Counted from the stretch's first letter, positions 15,724 through 25,210 are shown. The stretch: 56,123 bases of DNA from Burkholderiaceae bacterium (GCA_024637155.1 JAGXFR010000040.1:1-56123); one strand, 5' to 3'. Made by a program: numbers and translations. The notes: generated by a model not told the origin, from the sequence alone.

Positions 15724-16721
15724 GCCGAAACCCTCCCGTTCGCCGCCGGCGCGACCGGCGTCCAGTCCTTGCCGGGTTGTCCCGACGCGTAGCCGTTGAC
15801 CATCCCGCCCGGCAGGCAGAGCGCGTCGATCGTCTCGGCCGCATCCGGCGCCGATGCGCCCCGATTGAACACGGCGTCGAAGCAGCGCACGATCTCCGGG
15901 AAATGCTGCGATTGCGGCGAGAGCCGCAGGCGCCGGATGCCGGCCCCCGCGAGCGCGTCGCGCGCGCCGATCAGGCAGTGCGTGCCCGCCGACTGGGTCT
16001 GGATGCCGTTGATCGCGAGAAAGGGCTCTCCCTCCCGGCTAGTGAGCAGCAGCCCGTCAGGGTGCTCGATGCAGCGGAACGCGCAGTCGTCTTTCTGCAG
16101 ATGGTAGTGACGCGCGGTGAAGCAGCGCGCCGAGAACGCCAGCGGCATGCGTCCGAAGGCGAAGATCTCGCTCTCGATCGGTGTCGCGTCGCCACCCGCT
16201 TCCGGGCCGCCACTGCGCACCGGGTCGGCCACCGGATTGATCGCCGCGACCTGCTCGATCGACAGCTCCAGCGGCGCGACCCACCGGGTCGGCCCCAGCA
16301 GCGCGTGCTCACGCAGCGCGTCACGACTGTAGATGTTGACGTGCGGGCCGATCACAAATGGGCCACGGCCGGCGAGCAGCCGCAGCGCTGCCGCGTCGTT
16401 GGCTTCGACGCGGAATTCGGCGTTCTCGGCGAGGCGGCGCAGCACCCGCAGATCCGATTCGGACTCGATGAGCACCTGCGCGCTGAGCACCACCTCCTTG
16501 CCCGCCGCCGCCAAGTCGCGCGCGAGGTCGAACCAGTCCTCTACCTTCATCTCTTCGCGCCGCCGCGCGCAGACCGTTTCGCCCAGGTAGACCGTGCGCG
16601 CGGCCGACTCGGCCACCTCGGCGTAGAAGGCCGTAAGCGTGGAGCGCGTCCAGTAATAGGTCACCGGACCGACCGAGAGCTGGAAGTCCGGGGCGGCGGC
16701 CGCGTTGTCGGCGTGCTCCAT
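15720..16721 (-). CDS. ubiV: Anaerobic ubiquinone hydroxylation protein UbiV (U32 peptidase family)
   Basis: 333 residues from ATG 16721. An in-frame ATG at 16736 exists, but only 16721 has a ribosome site (GGAGA, eight bases upstream). The domain is U32 peptidase-like. The four cysteines for the [4Fe-4S] cluster are visible as ETVC and, later, ARCF with DDC and FRC in FTARHYHLQKDDCAFRC. UbiV pairs with UbiU to hydroxylate ubiquinone precursors without O2, using prephenate as the oxygen donor in the characterised E. coli system. It starts within a few bases of the ubiU stop and overlaps ubiT by three bases, so ubiU-ubiV-ubiT form one operon. Confidence 0.92.
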   Translation of the reverse strand: MEHADNAAAAPDFQLSVGPVTYYWTRSTLTAFYAEVAESAARTVYLGETVCARRREEMKVEDWFDLARDLAAAGKEVVLSAQVLIESESDLRVLRRLAENAEFRVEANDAAALRLLAGRGPFVIGPHVNIYSRDALREHALLGPTRWVAPLELSIEQVAAINPVADPVRSGGPEAGGDATPIESEIFAFGRMPLAFSARCFTARHYHLQKDDCAFRCIEHPDGLLLTSREGEPFLAINGIQTQSAGTHCLIGARDALAGAGIRRLRLSPQSQHFPEIVRCFDAVFNRGASAPDAAETIDALCLPGGMVNGYASGQPGKDWTPVAPAANGRVSA

Positions 16722-16726
16722 CACGG

Positions 16727-17746
16727 CTATCTCCATGGCCGGTTGTAGGCGCCGAGCGTATGCTGCTGGCCCTCGGCCACCCGGCCCAGCGCCGCGGTCC
16801 ACGCCGGCTGGACGAAAAAGCGCCCCGGATCGAGCGCGCACGCATCGATGGCGGCGCGCCACACGCGGGTGATCTGCTCGACATAGGCGGGGCTGCGTTG
16901 GCGGCCCTCCAGTTTGATCGCGGCCACCCCCATGTTGATCAGTTCGGGCAGCACCGAGAGCGTGTTCAGGCTCGTCGGCTCCTCGAGCGCGTAGTCGGTG
17001 ACGCCCTCGACCTCGAAGCGACCCTTGCACAGCGTCGGGTAGCCGCGCGCCTCGTTCTCGCCGAAGCAGTCGATCAGCACGTCGTTCAGCCGCGCCTCCA
17101 CGATCGGCCCATTCTCGACCCAGCGCACCGAAGCCGGCGGCGAGCAGACGCCGGCGTTGTTGGGCGAACGGCCGGTGGCGTAGGAGGACAGCGCGCAGCG
17201 CCCTTCGACCATCACGCACAGGCTGCCGAAACCGAACACTTCGATCTCGACCGTGGTGTTCTTGATCAGATGTCCCACCTGCGAGATCGTCAGCACCCGT
17301 GGCAGCACGGCGCGCTGGATCCCGTAGCGCTCGCGGTAGAACTCGATGGCCTCATAGTTGGTCGCCGAGGCCTGCACCGAGAGGTGCATGCGCAGCTCCG
17401 GGTGGTGGTCGCGGCAATAGGCCATCACCGCCGTGTCGGCGAGGATCAGCGCGTCGGCGCCGAAGGTGGCGGCCATGTCCACGGCCCGGTACCACGGGGT
17501 CGGGTCACGCGCTTCGCTGTACGTGTTGAGCGCCATCAGCACCTTGGCGCCGCGGCGGTGCGCGTATTCGACGCCCTCGCGGGCCTGCGCGGCATCGAAA
17601 TTCAAGCCGGCGAAGTTGCGCGCGTTGGTCGCGTCCTTCAGGCCCATGTACACCGTGTCGGCGCCCGCGTCGACCGCGAGTTTCAGGGCCCGCAGCGAGC
17701 CGGCCGGACAGACCAGCTCCGGTTTCGTGCGAATTTGTGCGCTCAT
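16727..17746 (-). CDS. ubiU: Anaerobic ubiquinone hydroxylation protein UbiU (U32 peptidase family)
   Basis: 339 residues. It begins with KPELVCPAGSLRALKLAVDAGADTVYMG, the standard U32 barrel opening. The cluster cysteines lie in FGFGSLCVMVEGRCALSSY, NNAGVCSPP and YPTLCKGRFEV. UbiU forms a heterodimer with UbiV and carries its own [4Fe-4S] cluster in the O2-independent ubiquinone pathway. The operon follows the nar operon on the same strand after a 125-base gap containing a hairpin (17791-17808). A TTAAAGT stretch near 17780 could be a -10 element, but I see no clear FNR box. The ATG has no strong ribosome site. Confidence 0.92.
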   Translation of the reverse strand: MSAQIRTKPELVCPAGSLRALKLAVDAGADTVYMGLKDATNARNFAGLNFDAAQAREGVEYAHRRGAKVLMALNTYSEARDPTPWYRAVDMAATFGADALILADTAVMAYCRDHHPELRMHLSVQASATNYEAIEFYRERYGIQRAVLPRVLTISQVGHLIKNTTVEIEVFGFGSLCVMVEGRCALSSYATGRSPNNAGVCSPPASVRWVENGPIVEARLNDVLIDCFGENEARGYPTLCKGRFEVEGVTDYALEEPTSLNTLSVLPELINMGVAAIKLEGRQRSPAYVEQITRVWRAAIDACALDPGRFFVQPAWTAALGRVAEGQQHTLGAYNRPWR

Positions 17747-17790
17747 TTCCAGGGCATCGAGAGGGACTTAACCTGCGACTTTAACACCGA

Positions 17791-17808
17791 GCGGGAGTGC
17801 GCTCCCGC
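17791..17808 (-). terminator. Hairpin between the nar operon and ubiU
   Basis: Perfect 7-bp stem GCGGGAG/CTCCCGC with a four-base loop, followed on the minus strand by TCGGTGTTAAAG, which is only weakly T-rich. It lies 63 bases after the end of the foldase gene and 45 bases before ubiU. It may end nar operon transcription in part, or be a simple processing hairpin. The lack of a U tract makes efficient intrinsic termination uncertain. Confidence 0.35.
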
Positions 17809-17871
17809 GTTCCGGAGCGCGACCGTCGGGCTTGCCGGGCCCGCCGCGTCATCGTACCCGGCACACGGCCC

Positions 17872-18531
17872 TCAGTCAGCGACCGTGGCCAGGAAGCGAC
17901 GCGCCTCGTTCACGTAGGCCCGGCGCGCCAGAATCGCGGCAACCCGCTCCCGGACCTCCTCGAACTCCGGCGGGCTGCCCGGTTCGCGCTCCAACACCTC
18001 CACGATGTGGAATCCGTGCCGACTGAGCGTCAGGCGCGGGAGGACGCCCAGATCGTCGCGCCCGAAAATCTCCTGCTCGAACTCCGGCGCGCATTCTCCG
18101 GCGGCGAGCCATCCCAGATCTCCGCCTTGCGCCCCGCTCGGGCAATTCGAGAGCGCGCGTGCCTGCCCGCCGAAGGCCGCCGGATCGGCCCGCAGGGCGT
18201 GCAGCACCTGCTCCGCCTTCTCGCGCAGCTTCGCCACGGGCACGCCCGGGGTCACCGCGAACAGGATGTGGCGCGCGCGCACGCGCTCGCCCACCACGAA
18301 CTGGGCGCTGTGCGCGGCGTAGTAGCGGCGGCACTCCTCCTCGCTCGCCTCGGCGGGGCGCAGGCGCTCCTCGAGCAGGCGTTCGATGCCGTCGCGCACC
18401 GCCGCCGGATCCGCGCCCAGCGCCGGATCGAGCAGCCCACTCGCCTCGGCCTGGGCACGAAGCGCCTCAAAGAGCACCGCCTCGGGGTCGGCGCGCGCTT
18501 CGCGCGCCACGGCGGGGTTCCGGGTCTCCAT
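17872..18531 (-). CDS. PpiC-type (parvulin) peptidyl-prolyl isomerase of the nar operon
   Basis: 219 residues. The N-terminal helical half (residues 1-75) resembles the SurA/NifM-type chaperone arm. It is followed by a parvulin domain starting VRARHILFAV, with ALSNCPSGAQGGDLGWLAAGECAPEFEQ and the C-terminal HGFHIVEVLERE. There is no signal peptide, so it should act in the cytoplasm, fitting a role in folding or maturation of the nitrate reductase, as with equivalent genes at the end of other proteobacterial nar operons. ATG 18531 was chosen; a GTG at 18540 overlaps the narI stop (GTGA) and is an equally possible coupled start. Confidence 0.85.
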   Translation of the reverse strand: METRNPAVAREARADPEAVLFEALRAQAEASGLLDPALGADPAAVRDGIERLLEERLRPAEASEEECRRYYAAHSAQFVVGERVRARHILFAVTPGVPVAKLREKAEQVLHALRADPAAFGGQARALSNCPSGAQGGDLGWLAAGECAPEFEQEIFGRDDLGVLPRLTLSRHGFHIVEVLEREPGSPPEFEEVRERVAAILARRAYVNEARRFLATVAD

Positions 18532-18536
18532 CGCGT

Positions 18537-19235
18537 TCACCGACCGGCGGCGATGCGCCGGCTGCGCACCACCTGGTAGGCGCGCACGACATAGCCGACC
18601 GCCGCGAAGCCGCTCCACACGTGCACGAGCCGCGTGAACGGGAACACCAGGAACATCGTCAGGCCGAGGAAGATGTGCAGCTTGAAGATCACGCCCGCCC
18701 CGGCGAGATGCTCCGCGGCACCGGCGCGGAACGTGACGATGCGCTGCGCCCACTCGCCAAAGGACATCATCAGGCCGCCGTCCAGATGCTGGGCGGAAAC
18801 CGCGATGCTGACCAAGCCGATCAGCAACTGCAGCCAGAGCAGCATGCCGATGAAGAGGTCGCTGCGCCGCGAAATCGCCAGGATCCGCGGTTCGGTCAGG
18901 CGCCGATGCAGCAGGATCGTGATGCCGATGAATCCCGCGAGCCCGGCGAGCCCGCCGCTCACCATTGCGCCGAGCTGCTTGTCGGCGGGCGTGACGAAGT
19001 GTTCATAGATCGCGTGCGGGGTCAGCAGCCCGAAGAAGTGTCCGAAGAACAGAAACAGCACCCCGATATGGAACAGGTTGCTGCCCCAGCGCAACTGACC
19101 GGCGCGCAGCATCTGCGACGAGTCCGTTTTCCAGGTGTACTGGTCCCGATCGAAGCGGATCAGGCTGCCGAGCAGAAACACGACCAGGCAGACGTACGGG
19201 TAGTACCCGAAGAGCAGGGTGTCGAGGTACGTCAT
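18537..19235 (-). CDS. narI: Respiratory nitrate reductase subunit gamma (cytochrome b)
   Basis: 232 residues, five membrane helices. NarI anchors NarGH to the inner membrane, carries two b hemes and oxidises quinol. Histidines expected for heme ligation are seen in LFHIGVLFLFFGHFFG (helix 2) and in LHIFLGLTMFLVFPFTRLVHVW (helix 5). The start ATG overlaps the narJ stop (ATGA), and AAGGAG lies upstream within narJ. Length and layout are standard. The protein completes the membrane-bound, cytoplasm-facing NarGHI complex. Confidence 0.95.
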   Translation of the reverse strand: MTYLDTLLFGYYPYVCLVVFLLGSLIRFDRDQYTWKTDSSQMLRAGQLRWGSNLFHIGVLFLFFGHFFGLLTPHAIYEHFVTPADKQLGAMVSGGLAGLAGFIGITILLHRRLTEPRILAISRRSDLFIGMLLWLQLLIGLVSIAVSAQHLDGGLMMSFGEWAQRIVTFRAGAAEHLAGAGVIFKLHIFLGLTMFLVFPFTRLVHVWSGFAAVGYVVRAYQVVRSRRIAAGR

Positions 19236-19897
19236 TTCGACGCTCCTTGAGGGTGAAAGTGAATCGGCTCAACTCCGGTGTGTGGCCGGCGCGCGGGCGG
19301 ACATCCGTCGAACGCGGGCGGCTCCTCCCACGCGGCGTCCAGCGCCTCGTCGGGCTCGATCGCTGTGGTTTCGAGCGCCTCGCCGGCGATCTCGAGCGCG
19401 GCGGCCAGCACGTGCGCGTACCGACTGCGCCGCTCGGCAAGCACGGTGTGTATCTTGTTGAGGATGTGCGCGAACTCGGCGACGAAGGCGTCGGCCGTTT
19501 CCGCAGGCTGGCTCGAGGCGAACTCGAGGGCCAGCGGCAGGAAATCCGGCAGTTCGTTCGCACACAGCTGCAAACCGGCCTGTGCATAGGTCGACTGCAG
19601 GTCCACCATCGCCTGCCCACGGTCGCGCGAATCGCCATGGACGTGTTCGAAGAGGTGCAGCGAAGCCGCCCGCCCCCGGTCGAAGGTGTGCACGTAGCGC
19701 GCCTCGATCTCGAGCAGATCATCGCCGCCCAGTTCATCGATCAGCGCATCGAGCGCCGCCCGGCGCGCGGCTCCCAGTCTGGCCTCGCCGGCGAACGCCA
19801 GGCGGATCTCGGGCAGGCACTCGCGCAGCGTCGCGTCCGGATAGCAAAGCAGCCGCGCGAGGGCCCGATAGCTCATCTTCATCGTCGCCCCCGTCAT
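19232..19897 (-). CDS. narJ: Nitrate reductase molybdenum cofactor assembly chaperone
   Basis: 221 residues from ATG 19897, which overlaps the narH stop (ATGA); a later ATG at 19882 is possible. NarJ is a dedicated TorD-like helical chaperone that binds apo-NarG, helps insert the molybdenum cofactor and one Fe-S centre, and delays membrane attachment. Conserved stretches are LARLLCYPDATLRECL, YVHTFDRGRAASLHLFEHVHGDSRDRGQAM, and ELPDFLPLALEF. The acidic C-terminal tail is typical of NarJ. It overlaps narI by four bases. Confidence 0.95.
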   Translation of the reverse strand: MTGATMKMSYRALARLLCYPDATLRECLPEIRLAFAGEARLGAARRAALDALIDELGGDDLLEIEARYVHTFDRGRAASLHLFEHVHGDSRDRGQAMVDLQSTYAQAGLQLCANELPDFLPLALEFASSQPAETADAFVAEFAHILNKIHTVLAERRSRYAHVLAAALEIAGEALETTAIEPDEALDAAWEEPPAFDGCPPARRPHTGVEPIHFHPQGASK

Positions 19898-21417
19898 GCC
19901 GATGCCTTGATCGGAATCGTGCGTTTCTTGCGCGTTCCGAACAGGCTGGCCTCGGTCGTGCCGTCCGAACACCCGTTGCCGAACGTGAATCCGCAGCCCC
20001 CGCTCAGGTCGTACGCGTTCTCGGCGTACTCGCGGTGCGTGGTCGGGATCACGAAACGGTCCTCGTAGTTGGCAATCGCCATGATCTGGTACATCTCGCG
20101 CACCTGCGCCGCGCTGAGCCCGACCTGCTCGAGCACCGCGCTGTTCTCGCGTCCCTCGACGTGAATGCCGCGCATGTGGGCACGCATCGCGAGCATGCGC
20201 TCGAGCGCGCGCACCACCGGCGTGGTGTCGCCCGCGGTAAGCAGGTTGGCGAGGTAGCGCACGGGAATGCGCAGCTGGGTCACGTCCGGGATCTCCCCGT
20301 TGACGCCGATTTCTCCCGCGTTCGCGGCGGCTTGGATCGGCGAGAGCGGGGGCACGTACCAGACCATCGGCAGCGTCCGGTACTCGGGGTGCAGCGGCAG
20401 CGCCACCTTCCATTCCACGGCCATCTGATAGAGGGGGCTGCGCTTCGCCGCGTCGAGCCAGGCCTGCGGAATGCCGTCGGCAAGCGCCTGTTCGATCACC
20501 TTCGGATCGTGCGGGTCAAGGAAGATGTCGAGCTGCGCCTGGTAGAGATCCTTGTCCTCGGCAACGCTCGCGGCGTGCTCGATCCGATCGGCGTCATAGA
20601 GCAGCACGCCGAGGTAGCGGATGCGGCCGACGCAGGTTTCCGAACACACGGTGGGCTGACCGGCCTCGATACGCGGATAGCAGAAGATGCACTTCTCGGC
20701 CTTGCCGCTTTGCCAGTTGTAGTAGATCTTCTTGTACGGGCAGCCCGAGACGCACATGCGCCAGCCGCGGCACTTGTCCTGGTCGATCAGCACGATCCCG
20801 TCTTCCTCGCGCTTGTAGATGGAGCCCGACGGGCACGACGCGACGCAGGTCGGATTCAGGCAGTGCTCGCACAGGCGCGGCAGGTACATCATGAAGGTGT
20901 TTTCGAACTGACCGTAGATATCCTTCTGCACGGCCTCGAAATTCACGTCCTTCGAGCGCTTGTGGAATTCGCCGCCCAGGATCTCCTCCCAGTTCGGGCC
21001 CCACTCGATCTTCTCCATTCGCTTGCCGGTGATCAGGCTGCGCGGCCGGGCCGTGGGCGGCGCCGTCATCTCGGGGGCGCTCTGCAGGTGGTCGTAGTCG
21101 AAGTCGAAGGGCTCGTAGTAGTCGTCGATCTCGGGCAGGTGGGGATTCGCAAAGATTTTCGTGAGCAGCTTGAGCTTGCCCCCCTGGCGCGGCACGATCG
21201 AGCCGTTCGCCTTGCGCATCCAGCCTCCCTGCCACCGATCCTGGTTCTCCCATTCCTTCGGGTAGCCGATACCGGGTTTGGTCTCGACGTTGTTGAACCA
21301 CGCGTATTCCATTCCCTTGCGGTTGGTCCAGACGGTCTTGCAGGTCACCGAACAGGTGTGGCAACCGATGCACTTGTCCAGATTGAGGACCGTCCCGATC
21401 TGTGCGCGTACTTTCAT
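19894..21417 (-). CDS. narH: Respiratory nitrate reductase subunit beta (Fe-S electron transfer)
   Basis: 507 residues. NarH carries three [4Fe-4S] clusters and one [3Fe-4S] cluster passing electrons from NarI to NarG. Cysteine motifs are visible in order: CIGCHTCSVTCKTVW near the N-terminus, CEHCLNPTCVASCPSG, CRGWRMCVSGCPYKK (tryptophan replacing one cysteine, the hallmark of the 3Fe cluster), and CIFCYPR with CSETCVGR. The ribosome site GAGGGAG precedes the ATG, 17 bases after the narG stop. All cluster residues appear intact. Confidence 0.97.
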   Translation of the reverse strand: MKVRAQIGTVLNLDKCIGCHTCSVTCKTVWTNRKGMEYAWFNNVETKPGIGYPKEWENQDRWQGGWMRKANGSIVPRQGGKLKLLTKIFANPHLPEIDDYYEPFDFDYDHLQSAPEMTAPPTARPRSLITGKRMEKIEWGPNWEEILGGEFHKRSKDVNFEAVQKDIYGQFENTFMMYLPRLCEHCLNPTCVASCPSGSIYKREEDGIVLIDQDKCRGWRMCVSGCPYKKIYYNWQSGKAEKCIFCYPRIEAGQPTVCSETCVGRIRYLGVLLYDADRIEHAASVAEDKDLYQAQLDIFLDPHDPKVIEQALADGIPQAWLDAAKRSPLYQMAVEWKVALPLHPEYRTLPMVWYVPPLSPIQAAANAGEIGVNGEIPDVTQLRIPVRYLANLLTAGDTTPVVRALERMLAMRAHMRGIHVEGRENSAVLEQVGLSAAQVREMYQIMAIANYEDRFVIPTTHREYAENAYDLSGGCGFTFGNGCSDGTTEASLFGTRKKRTIPIKASA

Positions 21418-21433
21418 TGGATGCTCCCTCGCT

Positions 21434-24400
21434 TCAGGCCGCGCTGGCGGCAGCGGTGGCGGATTCGGCCGGCTCTTCGAGCCAGTCGACCTTGGCCATC
21501 TTGCGCACCAGCACGAACTCGTCCCGGTTGGTGCCGATCGTCCCGTAATAGTTGAAGCCGTAGCTCAACTGCGCGTAGCCGCCGATCATGTGCGTCGGTT
21601 TGAGCACCGCCCGAGTGACCGAGTTGTGGATCCCGCCGCGGGTGCCGGTGATCTCGGAGCCCGGCGTATTGATTGTCTTCTCCTGGGCGTGATACATCAT
21701 CACCATTCCTGGCTTGACCCGCTGCGAGACCACGGCGCGGGCCGTGAGGGCGCCGTTCGCGTTGAACACCTCGATCCAGTCGTTGTCCTCGATGCCGGCC
21801 AGCTTCGCGTCGTCCTCGGAGAGCCAGACGATCGGCCCGCCGCGGCTCAGCGTGAGCATCATCAGGTTGTCGTTATAGGTGGAGTGGATCCCCCACTTCT
21901 GGTGCGGCGTGATGAAGTTGAGCACCAGTTCCGTGTTCCCGTTGGGCTTCCTGCCCTTGACGTCGTCGATCGTCTTCAGATCGACCGGCGAACGGTAGAC
22001 AACCAGCGTCTCGCCGAAGGCCCGCATCCACGGGTGATCCTGATAGAACTGCTGCCGCCCCGAGAGGGTGCGCCAGGGAATCAGCTCGTGCACGTTGGTA
22101 TAGCCCGCGGTGTACGACACTTTCTCGCTCTCGAGTCCGGACCAGGTTGGCGAACTGATGATCTTGCGCGGCTGCGCCTGGATGTCGCGGAAGCGGATCT
22201 TCTCGTCTTCGCGGTGCACCGCCAGGTGCGCGTGCTCGCGGCCTGTGACCTTCGAGAGTGCCTCCCACGCCTTGACCGCGACGTGGCCGTTGGTCTCGGG
22301 GGCGAGCATCAGAATCACCTCGGCGGCGTCGATGTCGGTGTCGATCCGGGGCATACCCTCGGTTGCGCCGGAGGCACTCACCACACCGTTCAATTCGCCC
22401 AGCGCTGCGATTTCGTCGTCAGTGTTCCAGCCGATCCCCTTGCCGCCGTTGCCCAGCTTGCCCATCAGGGGGCCCAGCGCGGTGAAACGCTTGAAGGTGT
22501 TCGGATAGTCGCGCTCGACCACCGTGATCTGGGGTGCGGTCTTGCCGGGAATCAGGTCCACTTCGCCTCGTTTCCAGTCGCAGACGTCGAGCGCCTGCGC
22601 CAACTCGGCGGGCGTGTCGTGCATCAGCGGCGTGAGCACCACTTCCTTTTCGACCCCGAGGTGACCAACGCATACCTCCGAGAACTTCTTCGCGAATCCC
22701 TTGTAGATCTCCCAGTCCGAGCGCGCCTCCCATGCCGGATCGACCGCGGTCGAGAGCGGATGGATGAACGGATGCATGTCCGAGGTGTTGAGGTCGTTCT
22801 TCTCGTACCACGTGGCCGTCGGCAGCACGATGTCCGAGTACAGGCACGTGGTGCTCATGCGGAAATCGATGGTCACCAGCAGGTCGAGCTTGCCCTCGGG
22901 CGCCGTCTCATGCCACACCACTTCCTGCGGCTTCGCCTCTTCCGCGCCGAGATCCTTGCCCTGCACACCGTGGGTCGTACCCAACAGATGCTTGAGGAAA
23001 TACTCGTGCCCCTTGCCAGACGAGCCCAGCAAGTTGGAGCGCCACACGAAGAGATTGCGCGGCCAGTTGTTTGGATGATCGGGGTCCTCGCACGAGAGCC
23101 GCAGCGACCCGTCCTTGAGCCCGTTGACGACATGCTGCTTCGGGTCGACTCCGGCGGCCTGCGCGTCGCGCACCACCTGCAGCGGATTGGTCTGCAGTTG
23201 CGGGGCCGAGGGCAGCCAGCCCATGCGCTCGGCGCGCACGTTGTAGTCGATCATGCTGCCCTGGAAGGCTTCCCGGTCCGCCAGCGGCGAGAGCACCTCG
23301 GCCATCGTCAACTTCTCGTAGCGCCACTGATCGGTATGCGCGTAGAAGAAGGAGGTCGAGTTTTGCTGGCGGGGCGGGCGAATCCAGTCGAGCGCGAACG
23401 CGAGCGGGGTCCAGCCGGTCTGCGGACGCAGCTTCTCCTGTCCGACGTAGTGCGCCCAGCCACCGCCGGATTTGCCGATGCAGCCGCAGAGCATCAGCAT
23501 GTTGATGATGCCGCGATAGCCCATGTCGCTGTGATACCAGTGGTTCATGCCGGCGCCGATGATGATCATCGACTTGCCCTGTGTCTTGGCGGCGTTGTCG
23601 GCGAATTGCCGCGCCACGGTGATCACCTGTTCACGCGGCACGCCGGTGATCGGCTCCTGCCAGGCCGGCGTGTAGGGCGTGTCGTCGTCGTAGCTCTGCG
23701 CGGTGTCGTCACGCTCCAGACCGCGGTGGATGCCGTAGTTCGCCGCGAGCAGATCAAAGACCGTGGCGACGAGCACCTCGCCCTTTCCTTCGCCCAGCGT
23801 CAGGCGCCGCGCGGGCACGGATCGCAGCAGTACGTCGGACTTCGCGTTGTTCGGGAAGAACTCGTTGACGATGCCCCCGAAATACGGAAAGGCGACGTCG
23901 GCCACCTCGTGTTCCCCGTCGATCAGCGTGAGCTGCAGCCGGGTTTCGGCGCCGTTGCGCGCGTCGCACGCCTCGAGGTTCCACTTGCCGGCGTCCGCGC
24001 GGCCCTCTGCGCCCCAGCGGAAACCGATCGATCCGTTGGGCAGCGTGATGCGCCCTTGCTCGTCGAAGCCGACGGTCTTCCAGTCCGGGTTGTTGTCCTG
24101 GCCCAGCGCGTCGGCGAAGTCCGACGCGCGCAGGTACCGGTCGGGCACCAGCGCCTTGCCGCCCGGTGCGTCCTGTTCGCGCAGCGTGACGAGCATCGGC
24201 AGGTCGGTGTAGCGGCGCGCGTATTCGTCGAAGTACGTGCTCGGCTTGGCGCCGAAATAGAACTCCTTGAGGATCACATGGCCCATGGCCATCGCCACGG
24301 CGGCGTCGGTGCCCTGCTTCGGGTGGAGCCACAGGTCGGCGAGCTTGGCGACCTCGGAATAGTCCGGCGTCACCGCCACGGTCTTGGCGCCCTTGTAGCG

Positions 24401-25210
24401 AACCTCGGTGAAGAAGTGTGCGTCGGGGGTGCGGGTCTGGGGAACGTTCGAACCCCAGGCGATCAGGAAGGTCGAGTTGTACCAGTCTGCCGATTCGGGC
24501 ACGTCGGTCTGCTCACCCCAGGTCTGCGGCGAGGACGGCGGCAGGTCGCAGTACCAGTCGTAAAAACTCATCGACACGCCGCCCAACAGGCTCAGGTAGC
24601 GGCTCCCCGCAGCGTACGAGACCATCGACATCGCCGGAATGGGCGAGAAGCCGATCAGGCGGTCGGGACCATACTTCTTGATGGTGTATGCGTTCGCGGC
24701 CGCGACGATGGTGTTGACCTCGTCCCAGCTCGCACGAACCATGCCGCCCAGGCCGCGCCGGCTCTGGTAGTCACGGCGCTTCTCGTCGCTCTCGACGACG
24801 GCGGTCCACGCTTCGACCGGATCGAGGCTCTTGCGCGCCTCGCGCCAGTGCTTGAGCAGCCGCGCGCGCACCAACGGGTACTTGACCCGGTTCGCGCTGT
24901 AGAGGTACCAGCTGTAGCTCGCCCCGCGCGAGCAGCCGCGCGGTTCGTGGTTGGGCATGTCCGGCCGGGTGCGCGGGTAGTCGGTCTGCTGCGTCTCCCA
25001 GGTGACGATCCCGCCCTTCACGTAGATCTTCCAGGAGCACGAGCCCGTGCAGTTGGTGCCGTGGGTCGAGCGCACGATCTTGTCGTGCTGCCAGCGGGCG
25101 CGGTAGGCGTCCTCCCAGGTGCGATCTTCCCCCGTGGTCACGCCGTGGCCGTTGGAGAAAGACTCCCGGGGCTGGGCGAAGTACGTGAGGCGGTCGAGGA
25201 AATGGCTCAT
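21434..25210 (-). CDS. narG: Respiratory nitrate reductase subunit alpha (catalytic, Mo-bisMGD)
   Basis: 1258 residues, the usual NarG size. The N-terminus shows the FS0 cluster ligands H50, C54, C58 and C93 in STHGTNCTGSCSW and RGCSRGAS. The aspartate expected to ligate molybdenum is D223 in DWYCDLPP. The sequence ADWYNSTFLIAWGSNVPQTR follows. NarG reduces nitrate to nitrite in the cytoplasm with two molybdopterin guanine dinucleotides. There is no signal peptide, as expected for NarG rather than NapA. GGAGAG precedes the ATG. The gene follows narK2 by 28 bases and leads narHJI. Confidence 0.97.
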   Translation of the reverse strand: MSHFLDRLTYFAQPRESFSNGHGVTTGEDRTWEDAYRARWQHDKIVRSTHGTNCTGSCSWKIYVKGGIVTWETQQTDYPRTRPDMPNHEPRGCSRGASYSWYLYSANRVKYPLVRARLLKHWREARKSLDPVEAWTAVVESDEKRRDYQSRRGLGGMVRASWDEVNTIVAAANAYTIKKYGPDRLIGFSPIPAMSMVSYAAGSRYLSLLGGVSMSFYDWYCDLPPSSPQTWGEQTDVPESADWYNSTFLIAWGSNVPQTRTPDAHFFTEVRYKGAKTVAVTPDYSEVAKLADLWLHPKQGTDAAVAMAMGHVILKEFYFGAKPSTYFDEYARRYTDLPMLVTLREQDAPGGKALVPDRYLRASDFADALGQDNNPDWKTVGFDEQGRITLPNGSIGFRWGAEGRADAGKWNLEACDARNGAETRLQLTLIDGEHEVADVAFPYFGGIVNEFFPNNAKSDVLLRSVPARRLTLGEGKGEVLVATVFDLLAANYGIHRGLERDDTAQSYDDDTPYTPAWQEPITGVPREQVITVARQFADNAAKTQGKSMIIIGAGMNHWYHSDMGYRGIINMLMLCGCIGKSGGGWAHYVGQEKLRPQTGWTPLAFALDWIRPPRQQNSTSFFYAHTDQWRYEKLTMAEVLSPLADREAFQGSMIDYNVRAERMGWLPSAPQLQTNPLQVVRDAQAAGVDPKQHVVNGLKDGSLRLSCEDPDHPNNWPRNLFVWRSNLLGSSGKGHEYFLKHLLGTTHGVQGKDLGAEEAKPQEVVWHETAPEGKLDLLVTIDFRMSTTCLYSDIVLPTATWYEKNDLNTSDMHPFIHPLSTAVDPAWEARSDWEIYKGFAKKFSEVCVGHLGVEKEVVLTPLMHDTPAELAQALDVCDWKRGEVDLIPGKTAPQITVVERDYPNTFKRFTALGPLMGKLGNGGKGIGWNTDDEIAALGELNGVVSASGATEGMPRIDTDIDAAEVILMLAPETNGHVAVKAWEALSKVTGREHAHLAVHREDEKIRFRDIQAQPRKIISSPTWSGLESEKVSYTAGYTNVHELIPWRTLSGRQQFYQDHPWMRAFGETLVVYRSPVDLKTIDDVKGRKPNGNTELVLNFITPHQKWGIHSTYNDNLMMLTLSRGGPIVWLSEDDAKLAGIEDNDWIEVFNANGALTARAVVSQRVKPGMVMMYHAQEKTINTPGSEITGTRGGIHNSVTRAVLKPTHMIGGYAQLSYGFNYYGTIGTNRDEFVLVRKMAKVDWLEEPAESATAAASAA

